From an uncultured Phascolarctobacterium sp. (GTDB taxonomy: Bacteria; Bacillota; Negativicutes; Acidaminococcales; Acidaminococcaceae): a stretch of 8,206 bases of DNA. A program made the translations under genes and the position numbers. Positions 1 through 5,805 of the stretch are shown here, in pieces. Each line of letters starts with the position of its first letter. Position 1 is the first letter of the stretch. Under the pieces are notes generated by a model. The model saw only the letters and a program-made list of their open reading frames with translations, was not told the origin of the DNA and did no database searches. The stretch covers positions 1-8,206 of the forward strand of contig USBV01000069.1 of assembly GCA_900553055.1 (NCBI GenBank), in the 5' to 3' direction.

Positions 1-483
1 AATGTGAAGGCAGTGAAGGTAGAAACGACCAACGAAATGTTGGAGGCCTGCCTAGCTGCCTATGATGAAGTGGATATTGTCATCAAGGCGGCAGCTGTGG
101 CCGACTACCGTCCGCGCGATGTGGCCGACCAAAAGATTAAGAAGAAAACTGACGATGCTTTGACCGTTGTTATGGATAAGAATCCCGATATTTTGAAGAC
201 CTTGGGCGGCAAGAAAACCCATCAGGTTTTGGTTGGCTTTGCTGCTGAAACCCAAAACCTGCTTGAGAACGCCCGTGATAAGGTTGTCAAAAAGAATCTG
301 GATATGATTGTGGCCAACGATGTTACTGCAGCGGGTGCAGGCTTTAATGCAGATACCAATATCGTAAAGTTCCTCTTTGCTAATGGGGAGGTGCGCTCCT
401 TGGAGCAAATGCCCAAGGTTGATGTTGCCAACTGTATTTTGGACGAGGCTTTAAAAATTCGTGCACTGCGTCATGGAAAATAA
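1..483 (+). CDS. coaBC: Bifunctional phosphopantothenoylcysteine decarboxylase/synthetase, C-terminal (CoaB) part, 5' truncated
   Basis: This is the 3' end of coaBC; the frame is open from base 1 and ends at TAA 481-483. CoaB joins 4'-phosphopantothenate to cysteine using CTP, and the missing CoaC half then decarboxylates the product, giving 4'-phosphopantetheine for coenzyme A in the cytoplasm. Visible CoaB signatures in the 160-residue fragment are AAAVADYRP (residues 30-38), KIKK shortly after, NPDIL, and VGFAAET. Full CoaBC proteins are about 400 residues, so the flavoprotein decarboxylase domain and the start of the synthetase domain lie outside the window. The GTG at base 4 is only an internal codon, not a start. 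No clear terminator follows; metK downstream has its own promoter. Identity is firm from motifs; the presence of the CoaC half is inferred from the usual fusion. Confidence 0.93.
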   Translation, partial: NVKAVKVETTNEMLEACLAAYDEVDIVIKAAAVADYRPRDVADQKIKKKTDDALTVVMDKNPDILKTLGGKKTHQVLVGFAAETQNLLENARDKVVKKNLDMIVANDVTAAGAGFNADTNIVKFLFANGEVRSLEQMPKVDVANCILDEALKIRALRHGK

Positions 484-578
484 GTAAGCTTTACAAGTAT
501 TAGTTCTCAATAAGCTCTACAAGGCTTTAAAAACTAAAAATTCTTGTGTATTTCTTGTGAAATTCAGAGCAAAACCTA

Positions 579-607
579 TTGCCATAATCGGTATGATGTA
601 TTATAAT
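579..607 (+). promoter_or_regulatory. Sigma-A-type promoter for the metK transcript
   Basis: The -35 box TTGCCA (579-584) and -10 box TATAAT (602-607) are separated by exactly 17 bp. Transcription would start near 614, about 17 bases before the first helix of the SAM riboswitch, which is the spacing expected for a leader controlled by attenuation. Seen directly in sequence; activity is inferred. Confidence 0.8.
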
Positions 608-630
608 ATGTTCTGTGAAAATTAATATTA

Positions 631-738
631 CTCATCAAGAGCGGTGGAGGGAATGGCCCTATGAAGCCGCAGCAACCATTGCGGAGTGACATCCGTAAAA
701 CGGTGCTAAGTCCTGCAGCACTTTAGCTGTGAGATGAG
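631..738 (+). promoter_or_regulatory. SAM-I (S-box) riboswitch aptamer
   Basis: The RNA matches the S-box consensus closely. P1 is CTCATC (631-636) with GATGAG (733-738). P2 is GCGG (641-644) with CCGC (667-670) and AGGG (648-651) with CCCT (657-660), flanked by the kink-turn bases GGTGGA and ATGAA. The conserved AGCAACC is at 671-677 and GGTGCTAAGTCC at 702-713; P4 pairs CAGC (716-719) with GCTG (726-729). It senses S-adenosylmethionine, the product of the downstream enzyme. When SAM binds, P1 is held together and the terminator at 759-788 forms, shutting off metK. With low SAM, the 3' strand of P1 (734-744) can instead pair with 759-769 (11 pairs, three G-U), an antiterminator that breaks the terminator stem. 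The family role is established; the switching helices were worked out by hand. Confidence 0.96.
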
Positions 739-758
739 GATGCTTTAAAGCGATTTAC

Positions 759-788
759 GGCGTTCTCATGCAGAGAACGCCTTTTTTA
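759..788 (+). terminator. Intrinsic terminator of the SAM riboswitch (expression platform)
   Basis: A 9-bp stem GGCGTTCTC (759-767) with GAGAACGCC (773-781), a 5-base loop, and a run of T from 782. It lies between the aptamer and metK, and its 5' arm overlaps the antiterminator partner 759-769, so it is the regulated stop of the S-box switch. Confidence 0.92.
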
Positions 789-853
789 TTCCTCTTGATG
801 TGTAAAGCAAAACTATATTTTATTGTCGTGTATGTCTGTGAAAGGAGACAAAA

Positions 854-2032
854 ATGAGAAAATTATTTACCTCTGAATCCGTAACCGAAGGCCATCCTGA
901 TAAAATTGCCGACCAAATTTCTGATGCTGTGTTGGATGCCATTTTAAAAGAGGATCCGAAGGGCCGCGTTGCTTGCGAGACCATCGTAACCACTGGTCAA
1001 ATTCATATTTTTGGTGAAATTTCCACCAAATGCTATGTTGATATCCCTCGCATTGCTCGCCAAACCGTTATCGATATTGGCTATGACCGCGCTAAATATG
1101 GCTTTGACGGCAACACCTGCGGCGTTTTGATTTCCATCGACGAACAATCCAGCGATATCGCTATGGGCGTTGATAAGGCTTTGGAGGCTAAGGAAGGCCG
1201 TGCTGCTGAGGAAGAGGCTGGCGCTGGTGACCAAGGCATGATGTTCGGTTATGCGACCAACGAAACCGAAAGCTATATGCCTATGCCGGCTTACTTGGCT
1301 AATAAACTGGCTCTGCGCTTGACCGAAGTACGCAAGAACGGCACTCTGCCTTACCTGCGTCCTGATGGCAAAACTCAGGTTACTGTGGAATATGTAAACG
1401 GTAAGCCTGAGCGCATCGATGCTATTGTAATTTCTTCCCAGCATGCTCCGGAAATTACCCATGAGCAAATTGAGAAGGATTTGATTGAAAACGTAGTAAA
1501 GGCCATCGTTCCTGCAGCAATGCTGGACGAAAATACCAAATACTACATCAACCCCACTGGTCGCTTTGTAATCGGCGGTCCTCAAGGCGATGCTGGCCTG
1601 ACCGGTCGTAAGATTATTGTTGATACCTATGGTGGTATGGCTCGTCATGGCGGCGGTGCTTTCTCCGGCAAGGACCCCTCTAAGGTGGACCGCAGTGCTG
1701 CCTATGCTGCTCGCTATGTAGCTAAGAATATTGTTGCTGCTGGCTTGGCAGATAAGTGCGAAATTCAATTGGCTTATGCTATCGGCGTAGCACAACCGGT
1801 TTCTGTTTTGGTAGAAACCTTTGGCACTGCAAAGATTGACGAAGAAAAGATTGCTGAGCTGGTCCGTAAGAACTTTGCGCTGAGCCCCACCGGCATCATC
1901 CGTGAGCTGGATTTGCTGCGCCCCATCTACAAGCAGACCGCTGCTTATGGTCACTTTGGCCGCACCGATGTGGACCTGCCTTGGGAGCACACTGATAAGG
2001 CTGCTGCTTTGCGTGAGCAAGCAGGACTGTAA
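854..2032 (+). CDS. metK: S-adenosylmethionine synthetase (methionine adenosyltransferase)
   Basis: Makes S-adenosylmethionine from methionine and ATP, releasing phosphate and pyrophosphate; a cytoplasmic homotetramer in characterised bacteria. The 392-residue product has full family length. Seen motifs: [12 protein letters not shown] near the N-terminus (GHPDK at 13-17, with His14 and Asp16 of the active site), the nucleotide-binding [12 protein letters not shown] (123-134), and the glycine-rich phosphate loop [10 protein letters not shown] (265-274) followed by SKVDRSAAY. The ATG at 854 is preceded by AAAGGAG (841-847) at good spacing. Expression is governed by the SAM-I riboswitch and terminator in its leader. 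It follows coaBC but has its own promoter, and no downstream gene shares its transcript: the next genes are on the opposite strand. The gene looks intact, with no missing active-site residues. Confidence 0.99.
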   Translation: MRKLFTSESVTEGHPDKIADQISDAVLDAILKEDPKGRVACETIVTTGQIHIFGEISTKCYVDIPRIARQTVIDIGYDRAKYGFDGNTCGVLISIDEQSSDIAMGVDKALEAKEGRAAEEEAGAGDQGMMFGYATNETESYMPMPAYLANKLALRLTEVRKNGTLPYLRPDGKTQVTVEYVNGKPERIDAIVISSQHAPEITHEQIEKDLIENVVKAIVPAAMLDENTKYYINPTGRFVIGGPQGDAGLTGRKIIVDTYGGMARHGGGAFSGKDPSKVDRSAAYAARYVAKNIVAAGLADKCEIQLAYAIGVAQPVSVLVETFGTAKIDEEKIAELVRKNFALSPTGIIRELDLLRPIYKQTAAYGHFGRTDVDLPWEHTDKAAALREQAGL

Positions 2033-2065
2033 TTGGCTTAGCTTTACATATTGATACTTTATGCA

Positions 2066-2100
2066 AACACCCTCTGCAATGACTTGTTGCAGAGGGTGTT
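2066..2100 (+). terminator. metK: Hairpin after metK, probable 3' end of its transcript
   Basis: A perfect 14-bp stem, AACACCCTCTGCAA (2066-2079) with TTGCAGAGGGTGTT (2087-2100), and a 7-base loop, 33 bases after the metK stop. The downstream side (CTATACTTGC) is only weakly T-rich, so it may be an inefficient intrinsic terminator or an RNA-stabilising 3' hairpin. As it lies between convergent transcripts it could also act against minus-strand readthrough. Confidence 0.6.
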
Positions 2101-2122
2101 CTATACTTGCACCCAGAAAATG

Positions 2123-2150
2123 AAAAAGCCCCGGAACGCAGTTCCAGGGC
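2123..2150 (-). terminator. Intrinsic terminator downstream of the tRNA-Ala remnant
   Basis: Read on the minus strand: GCCCTGGAAC, loop TGC, GTTCCGGGGC, then TTTTT (plus-strand arms 2128-2137 and 2141-2150, A-run 2123-2127). Ten pairs including one G-U. It follows the 3' tRNA remnant by 11 bases, as a tRNA terminator would, suggesting a former tRNA plus terminator unit. Confidence 0.8.
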
Positions 2151-2161
2151 GGGTTTCCGGG

Positions 2162-2190
2162 TGGTGGAGATAAGCGGAATCGAACCGCTG
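2162..2190 (-). pseudogene. 3' remnant of a second tRNA-Ala (T arm, acceptor strand, CCA)
   Basis: These 29 bases repeat the 3' end of the intact tRNA-Ala at 2260-2288 with one difference (plus-strand A2178 against G2276). The remnant keeps the whole T stem AGCGG/CCGCT, the T loop TTCGATT, the 3' acceptor strand TATCTCC, the discriminator A and an encoded CCA. The single change lies in the T loop. Upstream on the minus strand comes a run of A and unrelated sequence, so no D arm, anticodon arm or 5' acceptor strand exists and no tRNA can form. It may be the scar of a recombination between tandem tRNA-Ala genes, or an attachment-site-like duplication left by an integrated element. Confidence 0.8.
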
Positions 2191-2216
2191 TTTTTTTTGT
2201 TTGCCTGAAGGTGCGC

Positions 2217-2247
2217 AAAAAAAGCACCGTAACTCATGTTACGGTGC
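2217..2247 (-). terminator. Intrinsic terminator of tRNA-Ala
   Basis: On the minus strand: GCACCGTAAC, loop ATGA, GTTACGGTGC, then seven T (plus-strand arms 2224-2233 and 2238-2247, A-run 2217-2223). It starts 12 bases after the tRNA CCA end. It probably also ends any azlCD transcript that reads through the tRNA. Confidence 0.9.
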
Positions 2248-2259
2248 GTAGGTTACTTC

Positions 2260-2335
<76 letters not shown>

Positions 2336-2349
2336 AAAAGACAAATATT

Positions 2350-2378
2350 ATATTACAGGAAAAAGCTGCTTTTGTCAA
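2350..2378 (-). promoter_or_regulatory. Promoter of tRNA-Ala
   Basis: On the minus strand, -35 TTGACA (plus-strand 2373-2378), 17-bp spacer, -10 TAATAT (2350-2355). An overlapping TATAAT (2347-2352) would give a less favourable 20-bp spacer. The predicted start leaves a leader of about 8 bases before the tRNA, typical of a stable RNA gene. Confidence 0.78.
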
Positions 2379-2423
2379 GCAAAAAGTCTTCACAAATCAA
2401 CTTATCACTTCTACCAAAGTCTA

Positions 2424-2750
2424 TCAGAACAAATACTGCACAAGCAGCATATAACAAATGGTGCCGCCAGCAATGGTTAGAAGTAAATTCTTGAGCACTA
2501 ACTGCAGCAACACAGTGATTGCCACAGCAATGGCTTCTGGCAAACCATGAGTTTGTCCCAAAATAGAAGTATCTTTAAGCGAATATACCACCAATAGTCC
2601 CATAACTGCACTAGGCAAAACCCTGCCTAAAAATGCCACCAAGGGCGGTGTTTTTTTATGAGCGGGAAAGAGTAAAAAGGGCAGAAAACGCGTAGTCATA
2701 GTGCCCAACACCACCACTGCTATGGTTATCAGCTGTTCCGTAAAGCTCAT
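2424..2750 (-). CDS. azlD: AzlD-family branched-chain amino acid exporter, small subunit
   Basis: A 108-residue hydrophobic protein of the AzlD family, with about four membrane segments (roughly residues 5-25, 38-58, 70-90 and 90-107). It starts [28 protein letters not shown]; the TxxTRFLPF(L) region and the internal [15 protein letters not shown] are characteristic. With AzlC it forms an inner-membrane exporter of branched-chain amino acids; the homologous Corynebacterium pair BrnFE also exports methionine. Its ATG overlaps the azlC stop in an ATGA junction, the usual sign of translational coupling. No terminator is visible between its stop and the tRNA-Ala gene. Family assignment is good; the substrate is not shown by the sequence. 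Confidence 0.88.
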   Translation of the reverse strand: MSFTEQLITIAVVVLGTMTTRFLPFLLFPAHKKTPPLVAFLGRVLPSAVMGLLVVYSLKDTSILGQTHGLPEAIAVAITVLLQLVLKNLLLTIAGGTICYMLLVQYLF

Positions 2751-3439
2751 AGCTTGATCCCTCCCTTATAGTAGGCAGTGATGAAAAGTATTAGCATGAG
2801 CAGCATGGCCGGTGGGACAAAGCTTTGTGGACCTAATATTACAAGGCAGACCAAGGGTAGAATAATACCGATGATGGCAGGATTATGATTGGTGCTGTTT
2901 TGCCATTGGCTGACGAAAATAGCCACGAAAAGAGCTACCAGAGCAAAATCAAGTCCTTGTGTATTAATTTTTATGCTGCTGCCCATAATACCACCTATGG
3001 TAGAGCCTGCAACCCAGTAGATTTGGTTTAACAGTGTTACGAAGGTCATAAACCAGCCCTTGTCGACACCATCAGGAGGAGAGGTGCTGACGTTAATAGC
3101 GAAAGATTCATCGCACATACCAAAAATAAGATAGATTTTTTTCCAGCCTGTATCCTTGAATTTTTCTAACATAGAAAGACCATAGAAAAGGTGACGAGAA
3201 TTAACCATCAAGGTCATTAGATAGCAATACCAAGGATTAAAAGCACTTAGCAGCATTCCTACAAGTACGAATTCCATGGAACCAGCAAAGACTAGCATGC
3301 TAGTAAAAAAGGGGTACCAGGGGCTGAAGCCCTTGCTACAGATAAAAAAACCATAGGAGAAGCCTAAAAATAAAAAGGCGGCACAAATGGGGAGAGTGAG
3401 GGGAAAGGCTGCGAGAAAGGCCTTTTTGTATTTATCCAC
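2747..3439 (-). CDS. azlC: AzlC-family branched-chain amino acid exporter, large subunit
   Basis: A 230-residue membrane protein of normal AzlC length with several hydrophobic segments (about residues 8-32, 38-62, 67-85, 130-155, 163-183 and 195-225). Family features include the N-terminal [29 protein letters not shown] in the second segment, and [12 protein letters not shown] followed by a DESFA motif. It is the large subunit of the AzlCD/BrnFE exporter, which lowers internal branched-chain amino acids (and, for BrnFE, methionine) at the inner membrane. I use the GTG at 3437-3439, preceded by AAAGGAA at 3449-3455; no in-frame ATG with a binding site lies upstream. It is transcribed with azlD from a perfectly consensus promoter that carries a dyad over its -10 box, suggesting repression. 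Confidence 0.9.
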   Translation of the reverse strand: MDKYKKAFLAAFPLTLPICAAFLFLGFSYGFFICSKGFSPWYPFFTSMLVFAGSMEFVLVGMLLSAFNPWYCYLMTLMVNSRHLFYGLSMLEKFKDTGWKKIYLIFGMCDESFAINVSTSPPDGVDKGWFMTFVTLLNQIYWVAGSTIGGIMGSSIKINTQGLDFALVALFVAIFVSQWQNSTNHNPAIIGIILPLVCLVILGPQSFVPPAMLLMLILFITAYYKGGIKL

Positions 3440-3477
3440 GAGAAATAATTCCTTTACTTAGAGAGAATATGCCTACT

Positions 3478-3506
3478 ATTATAGACTATCTATAAAAAAT
3501 TGTCAA
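3478..3506 (-). promoter_or_regulatory. Consensus promoter of azlCD with an overlapping dyad operator candidate
   Basis: On the minus strand, -35 TTGACA (plus 3501-3506), exactly 17 bp, -10 TATAAT (3478-3483): both boxes are perfect. An inverted repeat TTATAGA-CTA-TCTATAA (3479-3495) covers the -10 and half the spacer, where a bound repressor would block polymerase. The promoter is clear; the operator role is inference. Confidence 0.85.
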
Positions 3507-3530
3507 AGTATGAGCAAAGGTGTTTAGCCT

Positions 3531-3582
3531 ATTAAGAAATAAGCAACGCCCCAGATTACCAAAAAGGCAATGCTGGGGCGTT
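3531..3582 (-). terminator. Intrinsic terminator of the aldolase gene
   Basis: Arms AACGCCCCAG (3545-3554) and CTGGGGCGTT (3573-3582) make a 10-bp stem, extended inside by ATT/AAT and CC/GG pairs around a 5-base loop. On the minus strand it is followed by a T-rich stretch (TTGCTTATTTCTTAAT). It begins 20 bases past the aldolase stop codon. Confidence 0.78.
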
Positions 3583-3602
3583 CTAGATTCATTATAAAGC
3601 TA

Positions 3603-4532
3603 TTACAGTCTGTTGGAGCTGTTGAGCACGTCGCGCATCTTGTGAGCTACCATATCTTGGATAGCTTGACGAGCAGGCTTCAGATATTGACGAGGATCGA
3701 AATCGCCGGGGTTTTCTACGAAATGCTTGCGAATGGAAGCAGTCATAGCCAGACGCAGGTCGGTGTCGATATTAATCTTGCACACGCCAAATTTGCCGGC
3801 ACGCAGCAGCATATCTTCGGGCACGCCCTGAGCGCCATCCAGCTTGCCACCATATTTGTTGCATTCTTCAACAAAGGCAGGAATAACGGTGGAAGCACCA
3901 TGGAGCACCAAAGGATAGCCAGGCAGCAGGTTGGTAATCTTCTCCAGACGAGCAAAATCCAACTCCGGTTTGCCCTTGAACTTGTAAGCGCCATGGCTGG
4001 TGCCAATAGCAATGGCCAGAGAGTCGCAGCCGGTGCGCTCTACAAATTCTACTGCTTGGTCGGGGTCAGTGTAGGTAGCATCCTTTGCAGCAACCTTAAC
4101 AGCGTCTTCCACGCCGGCCAGCTTGCCAAGCTCTGCTTCAACTACAACACCGCGCTCGTGAGCATATTCAACAACACGACGGGTGATTTCGATGTTTTCT
4201 TCGAAGGGATGCTTGCTGCCGTCAATCATAACGGAGGTGAAGCCACCATCCACGCAGGCCTTGCAAATTTCAAAATCTTCGCCATGGTCCAGATGCAGGC
4301 AGATGGGCAGGCCGGTGTCCTCTACAGCAGCCTCAACCAGCTTCATCAGGTAAATGTGGTTAGCATATTTACGAGCGCCAGCGGATACCTGCAGAATCAG
4401 CGGGGATTTTTCGGCTTGGGCAGCAGATACGATACCTTGGATGATTTCCATGTTATTAACGTTGAAGGCACCAACTGCATAGTGACCTTCATAAGCTTTT
4501 TTGAACATTTCGGTAGAAGTTACTAAAGGCAT
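3603..4532 (-). CDS. fba: Class II fructose-1,6-bisphosphate aldolase
   Basis: Cleaves fructose 1,6-bisphosphate to dihydroxyacetone phosphate and glyceraldehyde 3-phosphate in glycolysis, and runs in reverse in gluconeogenesis; zinc-dependent and cytoplasmic. The 309-residue product has full class II length. Visible features: AVGAFNVNN (19-27), LHLDHGED with Asp82 as the expected catalytic acid and His83 as a zinc ligand, SVMIDGS (100-106), VEAELGKLAG (131-140), GTSHGAYKF with zinc ligand His180, PLVLHGAS with zinc ligand His211, and KINIDTDLR near the C-terminus. Start ATG at 4530-4532 has a strong AAGGAGG (4540-4546). It has its own promoter in the 80-base gap after the pseudouridine synthase gene and its own terminator, so it is probably monocistronic. 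The phosphate-binding and zinc residues are all present, so an active enzyme is expected. A related ketose-bisphosphate substrate such as tagatose bisphosphate cannot be excluded. Confidence 0.96.
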   Translation of the reverse strand: MPLVTSTEMFKKAYEGHYAVGAFNVNNMEIIQGIVSAAQAEKSPLILQVSAGARKYANHIYLMKLVEAAVEDTGLPICLHLDHGEDFEICKACVDGGFTSVMIDGSKHPFEENIEITRRVVEYAHERGVVVEAELGKLAGVEDAVKVAAKDATYTDPDQAVEFVERTGCDSLAIAIGTSHGAYKFKGKPELDFARLEKITNLLPGYPLVLHGASTVIPAFVEECNKYGGKLDGAQGVPEDMLLRAGKFGVCKINIDTDLRLAMTASIRKHFVENPGDFDPRQYLKPARQAIQDMVAHKMRDVLNSSNRL

Positions 4533-4589
4533 TAAGATTCCTCCTTAATTATCAGCCCTCGGGCTGAGTTATCCAATTACTATATACTA

Positions 4590-4600
4590 ATTATAGCACA
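4590..4600 (-). promoter_or_regulatory. Extended -10 promoter of the aldolase gene
   Basis: On the minus strand TGTGCTATAAT: a perfect TATAAT (plus 4590-4595) preceded by TGC, the extended -10 signature. No good -35 box is found at 16-18 bp, consistent with extended -10 dependence. The leader contains a short GC-rich hairpin, CAGCCC/GGGCTG (4553-4566), just upstream of the ribosome binding site. Confidence 0.6.
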
Positions 4601-4612
4601 CTATTGACTTAT

Positions 4613-5326
4613 TTAGTATAGAATTTTTCGCAAATCCTTCGGTAAAGTGCGAGTAATTTCCAGTTGCATGTCTCCAACAGGATGCTTAAAGGCTAGGCGA
4701 TAGGCATGCAGTGCGTGGCGGGACTGTGGTCCCGGCGTGCCATAAAGATTGTCGTCCACCAAAGGGTGCCCGATATGCGCCATATGCACACGAATTTGGT
4801 GAGTGCGACCAGTGAAAAGGCGTAGCTTGAGGAGGGTATTGTCACCGTAATAGCCCAGCACAGTATAGGCCGTCTTAGCCTCCTTGCCACGCTCAAAGTC
4901 CACACAGCGCTCGATAATACTGCCCTCCTTGCGGGCAATGGGAGCGTCAATCAGTCCCTGCTGCTCGGCGATATGCCCTTGGGCGATGGCCACATACTCC
5001 TTCACAACCTCCGCTTGGCTCAGCCAAAACTGGATGATGGGCTCCTTGGCGAAAATAACAAGCCCGGAGGTGTTTTTGTCCAAGCGAGAAACGGGGTGAA
5101 TATCCGCTGTGATGCCCTTATACGTGTAATAGTCCTTAACTAAATCATATAGAGTGCCCTCCCATTGGCTTACGGTGGGGTGCACCAGCATGCCGGCGGG
5201 CTTATCGATAATGAGCAAAAAATCGTCCTCAAAAGCAATCATTGAGGGTGTTAGCACTTGTGGCAGAATGGGCTGCCAAGGTGAAGCAGTAATTTCTTGT
5301 GATTTTTGCGCTTTACTAGCTTTCAT
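4613..5326 (-). CDS. RluA-family 23S rRNA pseudouridine synthase, lacking the S4 domain
   Basis: Converts uridines to pseudouridine in RNA, most likely 23S rRNA, in the cytoplasm. The 237 residues show the family signatures in order: DKPAGMLVHP (41-50), the catalytic motif HPVSRLDKNTSG (77-88) with Asp83 as the nucleophile, KEYVAIAQG (109-117), RKEGS, KTAYTVL (151-157) and GRTHQIRVHM (173-182). Typical RluC/RluD enzymes are near 300 residues with an N-terminal S4 RNA-binding domain. Here only about 25 polar residues precede the catalytic domain, and a stop codon lies two codons upstream of the ATG, so the S4 domain is really absent in this reading. It starts 3 bases after the DUF896 stop (TAA-GAT-ATG) without a visible ribosome binding site, so it probably depends on translational coupling. 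The exact target uridine cannot be told. Confidence 0.92.
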   Translation of the reverse strand: MKASKAQKSQEITASPWQPILPQVLTPSMIAFEDDFLLIIDKPAGMLVHPTVSQWEGTLYDLVKDYYTYKGITADIHPVSRLDKNTSGLVIFAKEPIIQFWLSQAEVVKEYVAIAQGHIAEQQGLIDAPIARKEGSIIERCVDFERGKEAKTAYTVLGYYGDNTLLKLRLFTGRTHQIRVHMAHIGHPLVDDNLYGTPGPQSRHALHAYRLAFKHPVGDMQLEITRTLPKDLRKILY

Positions 5327-5329
5327 ATC

Positions 5330-5521
5330 TTAGTGCAGTTGAATAGGTGCTTTGTCCACGACTTCGATATTATCCAGCTGTGCCTTTAATTGGCCGCGAA
5401 TATTAGCCAAATAACGCTTGTAGAGCTCCTTTTGCTCTGCTAATTCCTCGGCTGTCAGACCTTCTTTTTTCTTTTTATGCGCCAGCTCATTGATGCGCTC
5501 AACCATTTCCTTCATTTCCAT
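5330..5521 (-). CDS. DUF896 (YnzC-like) small cytosolic protein
   Basis: A 63-residue, highly charged protein matching the DUF896/YnzC family of Firmicutes: RINELAHKKKKEGLTAEE near residues 9-26, EQKELYKRYL, NIRGQLKAQL, and the terminal acidic-hydrophobic IEVVD. Members fold as a short helical hairpin; their biochemical function is not established. The ATG at 5519-5521 is preceded by GAGGAGG (5530-5536) at 8 bases, a strong site. It is the first gene of an operon with the pseudouridine synthase, whose frame is the same and begins right after this stop. Length is normal for the family, so it is complete rather than a broken N-terminus of the next gene. Confidence 0.87.
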   Translation of the reverse strand: MEMKEMVERINELAHKKKKEGLTAEELAEQKELYKRYLANIRGQLKAQLDNIEVVDKAPIQLH

Positions 5522-5605
5522 AGGAAAGACCTCCTCTGATGCTTCTATATTGGGGCAAAATACAAGAATAAATGCCCTTGCATAAGCTAGTTATTTATGC
5601 ATTAT

Positions 5606-5634
5606 ATTATAGCAAAGTAGGCTGAAAGGGGCAA
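5606..5634 (-). promoter_or_regulatory. Promoter of the DUF896-pseudouridine synthase operon
   Basis: On the minus strand, -35 TTGCCC (plus 5629-5634), 17 bp, -10 TATAAT (5606-5611). It is back to back with the importer promoter, whose -35 lies 16 bases away. A 7-bp inverted repeat TGCATAA/TTATGCA (5579-5585 and 5595-5601) lies at or just past the expected start. Confidence 0.75.
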
Positions 5635-5650
5635 GAAGAAGCTTGTTTTG

Positions 5651-5684
5651 TTGACTGGTAGGGGTAATTGTGCTATCATGATAG
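5651..5684 (+). promoter_or_regulatory. Promoter of the ABC importer operon with a palindrome on the -10 box
   Basis: The -35 TTGACT (5651-5656) is 17 bp from -10 TATCAT (5674-5679), which is also preceded by TGC (extended -10). A perfect 12-bp palindrome CTATCATGATAG (5673-5684) covers the -10 box and is a natural operator candidate, for instance for a metal or heme-responsive repressor. I could not match it convincingly to a known Fur box. Confidence 0.72.
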
Positions 5685-5700
5685 AAGTGTTAATAAGAAT

Positions 5701-5773
5701 ATCTCCTGCACTTGGAAAATGGCTGTAGCTGGCTTACGCAAGCATTTCGTCAGCTTGCAGGGAGATGTTTTTT
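5701..5773 (+). ncRNA. Structured leader RNA with terminator-like end, family unknown
   Basis: The leader between promoter and the binding-protein gene folds by hand into a closing helix P1 (ATCTCCTGCA 5701-5710 with 5756-5766, one bulged G), P2 AGCTG/CAGCT (5727-5731 and 5751-5755) and P3 GCTT/AAGC (5732-5735 and 5740-5743). The last P1 strand is followed by G and six T (5768-5773), so P1 acts like an intrinsic terminator. A competing hairpin GCAAGC/GCTTGC (5738-5743 and 5753-5758) would break all three helices. This is the layout of a riboswitch or attenuator. I see no cobalamin B12 box and no motif of another known class. Confidence 0.5.
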
Positions 5774-5805
5774 GAGAGAATACTTTGAGCATGAGGTGAT
5801 GATAG

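Noticed and set aside
944..2227. 427-residue open frame on the minus strand opposite metK
   Set aside because: It is a shadow of metK codon bias; the plus-strand product is an intact MetK with all motifs, and the antisense product lacks recognisable domains and extends through the tRNA remnant.
2162..2247. A second complete tRNA beside tRNA-Ala
   Set aside because: Only the T arm, 3' acceptor strand and CCA are present; no D arm, anticodon arm or 5' acceptor strand precedes them.
3570..4526. 318-residue open frame on the plus strand opposite the aldolase
   Set aside because: It mirrors the aldolase gene, whose zinc ligands and catalytic residues are unambiguous, and begins inside the aldolase terminator hairpin.
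5522..5640. LexA (SOS) box upstream of the DUF896 gene
   Set aside because: No CGAAC-N4-GTTCG-like sequence is present; the only dyad is TGCATAA/TTATGCA.
5685..5805. Cobalamin riboswitch before the importer
   Set aside because: No B12 box or other conserved cobalamin aptamer elements could be found; the leader is only about 120 bases and has a different structure.
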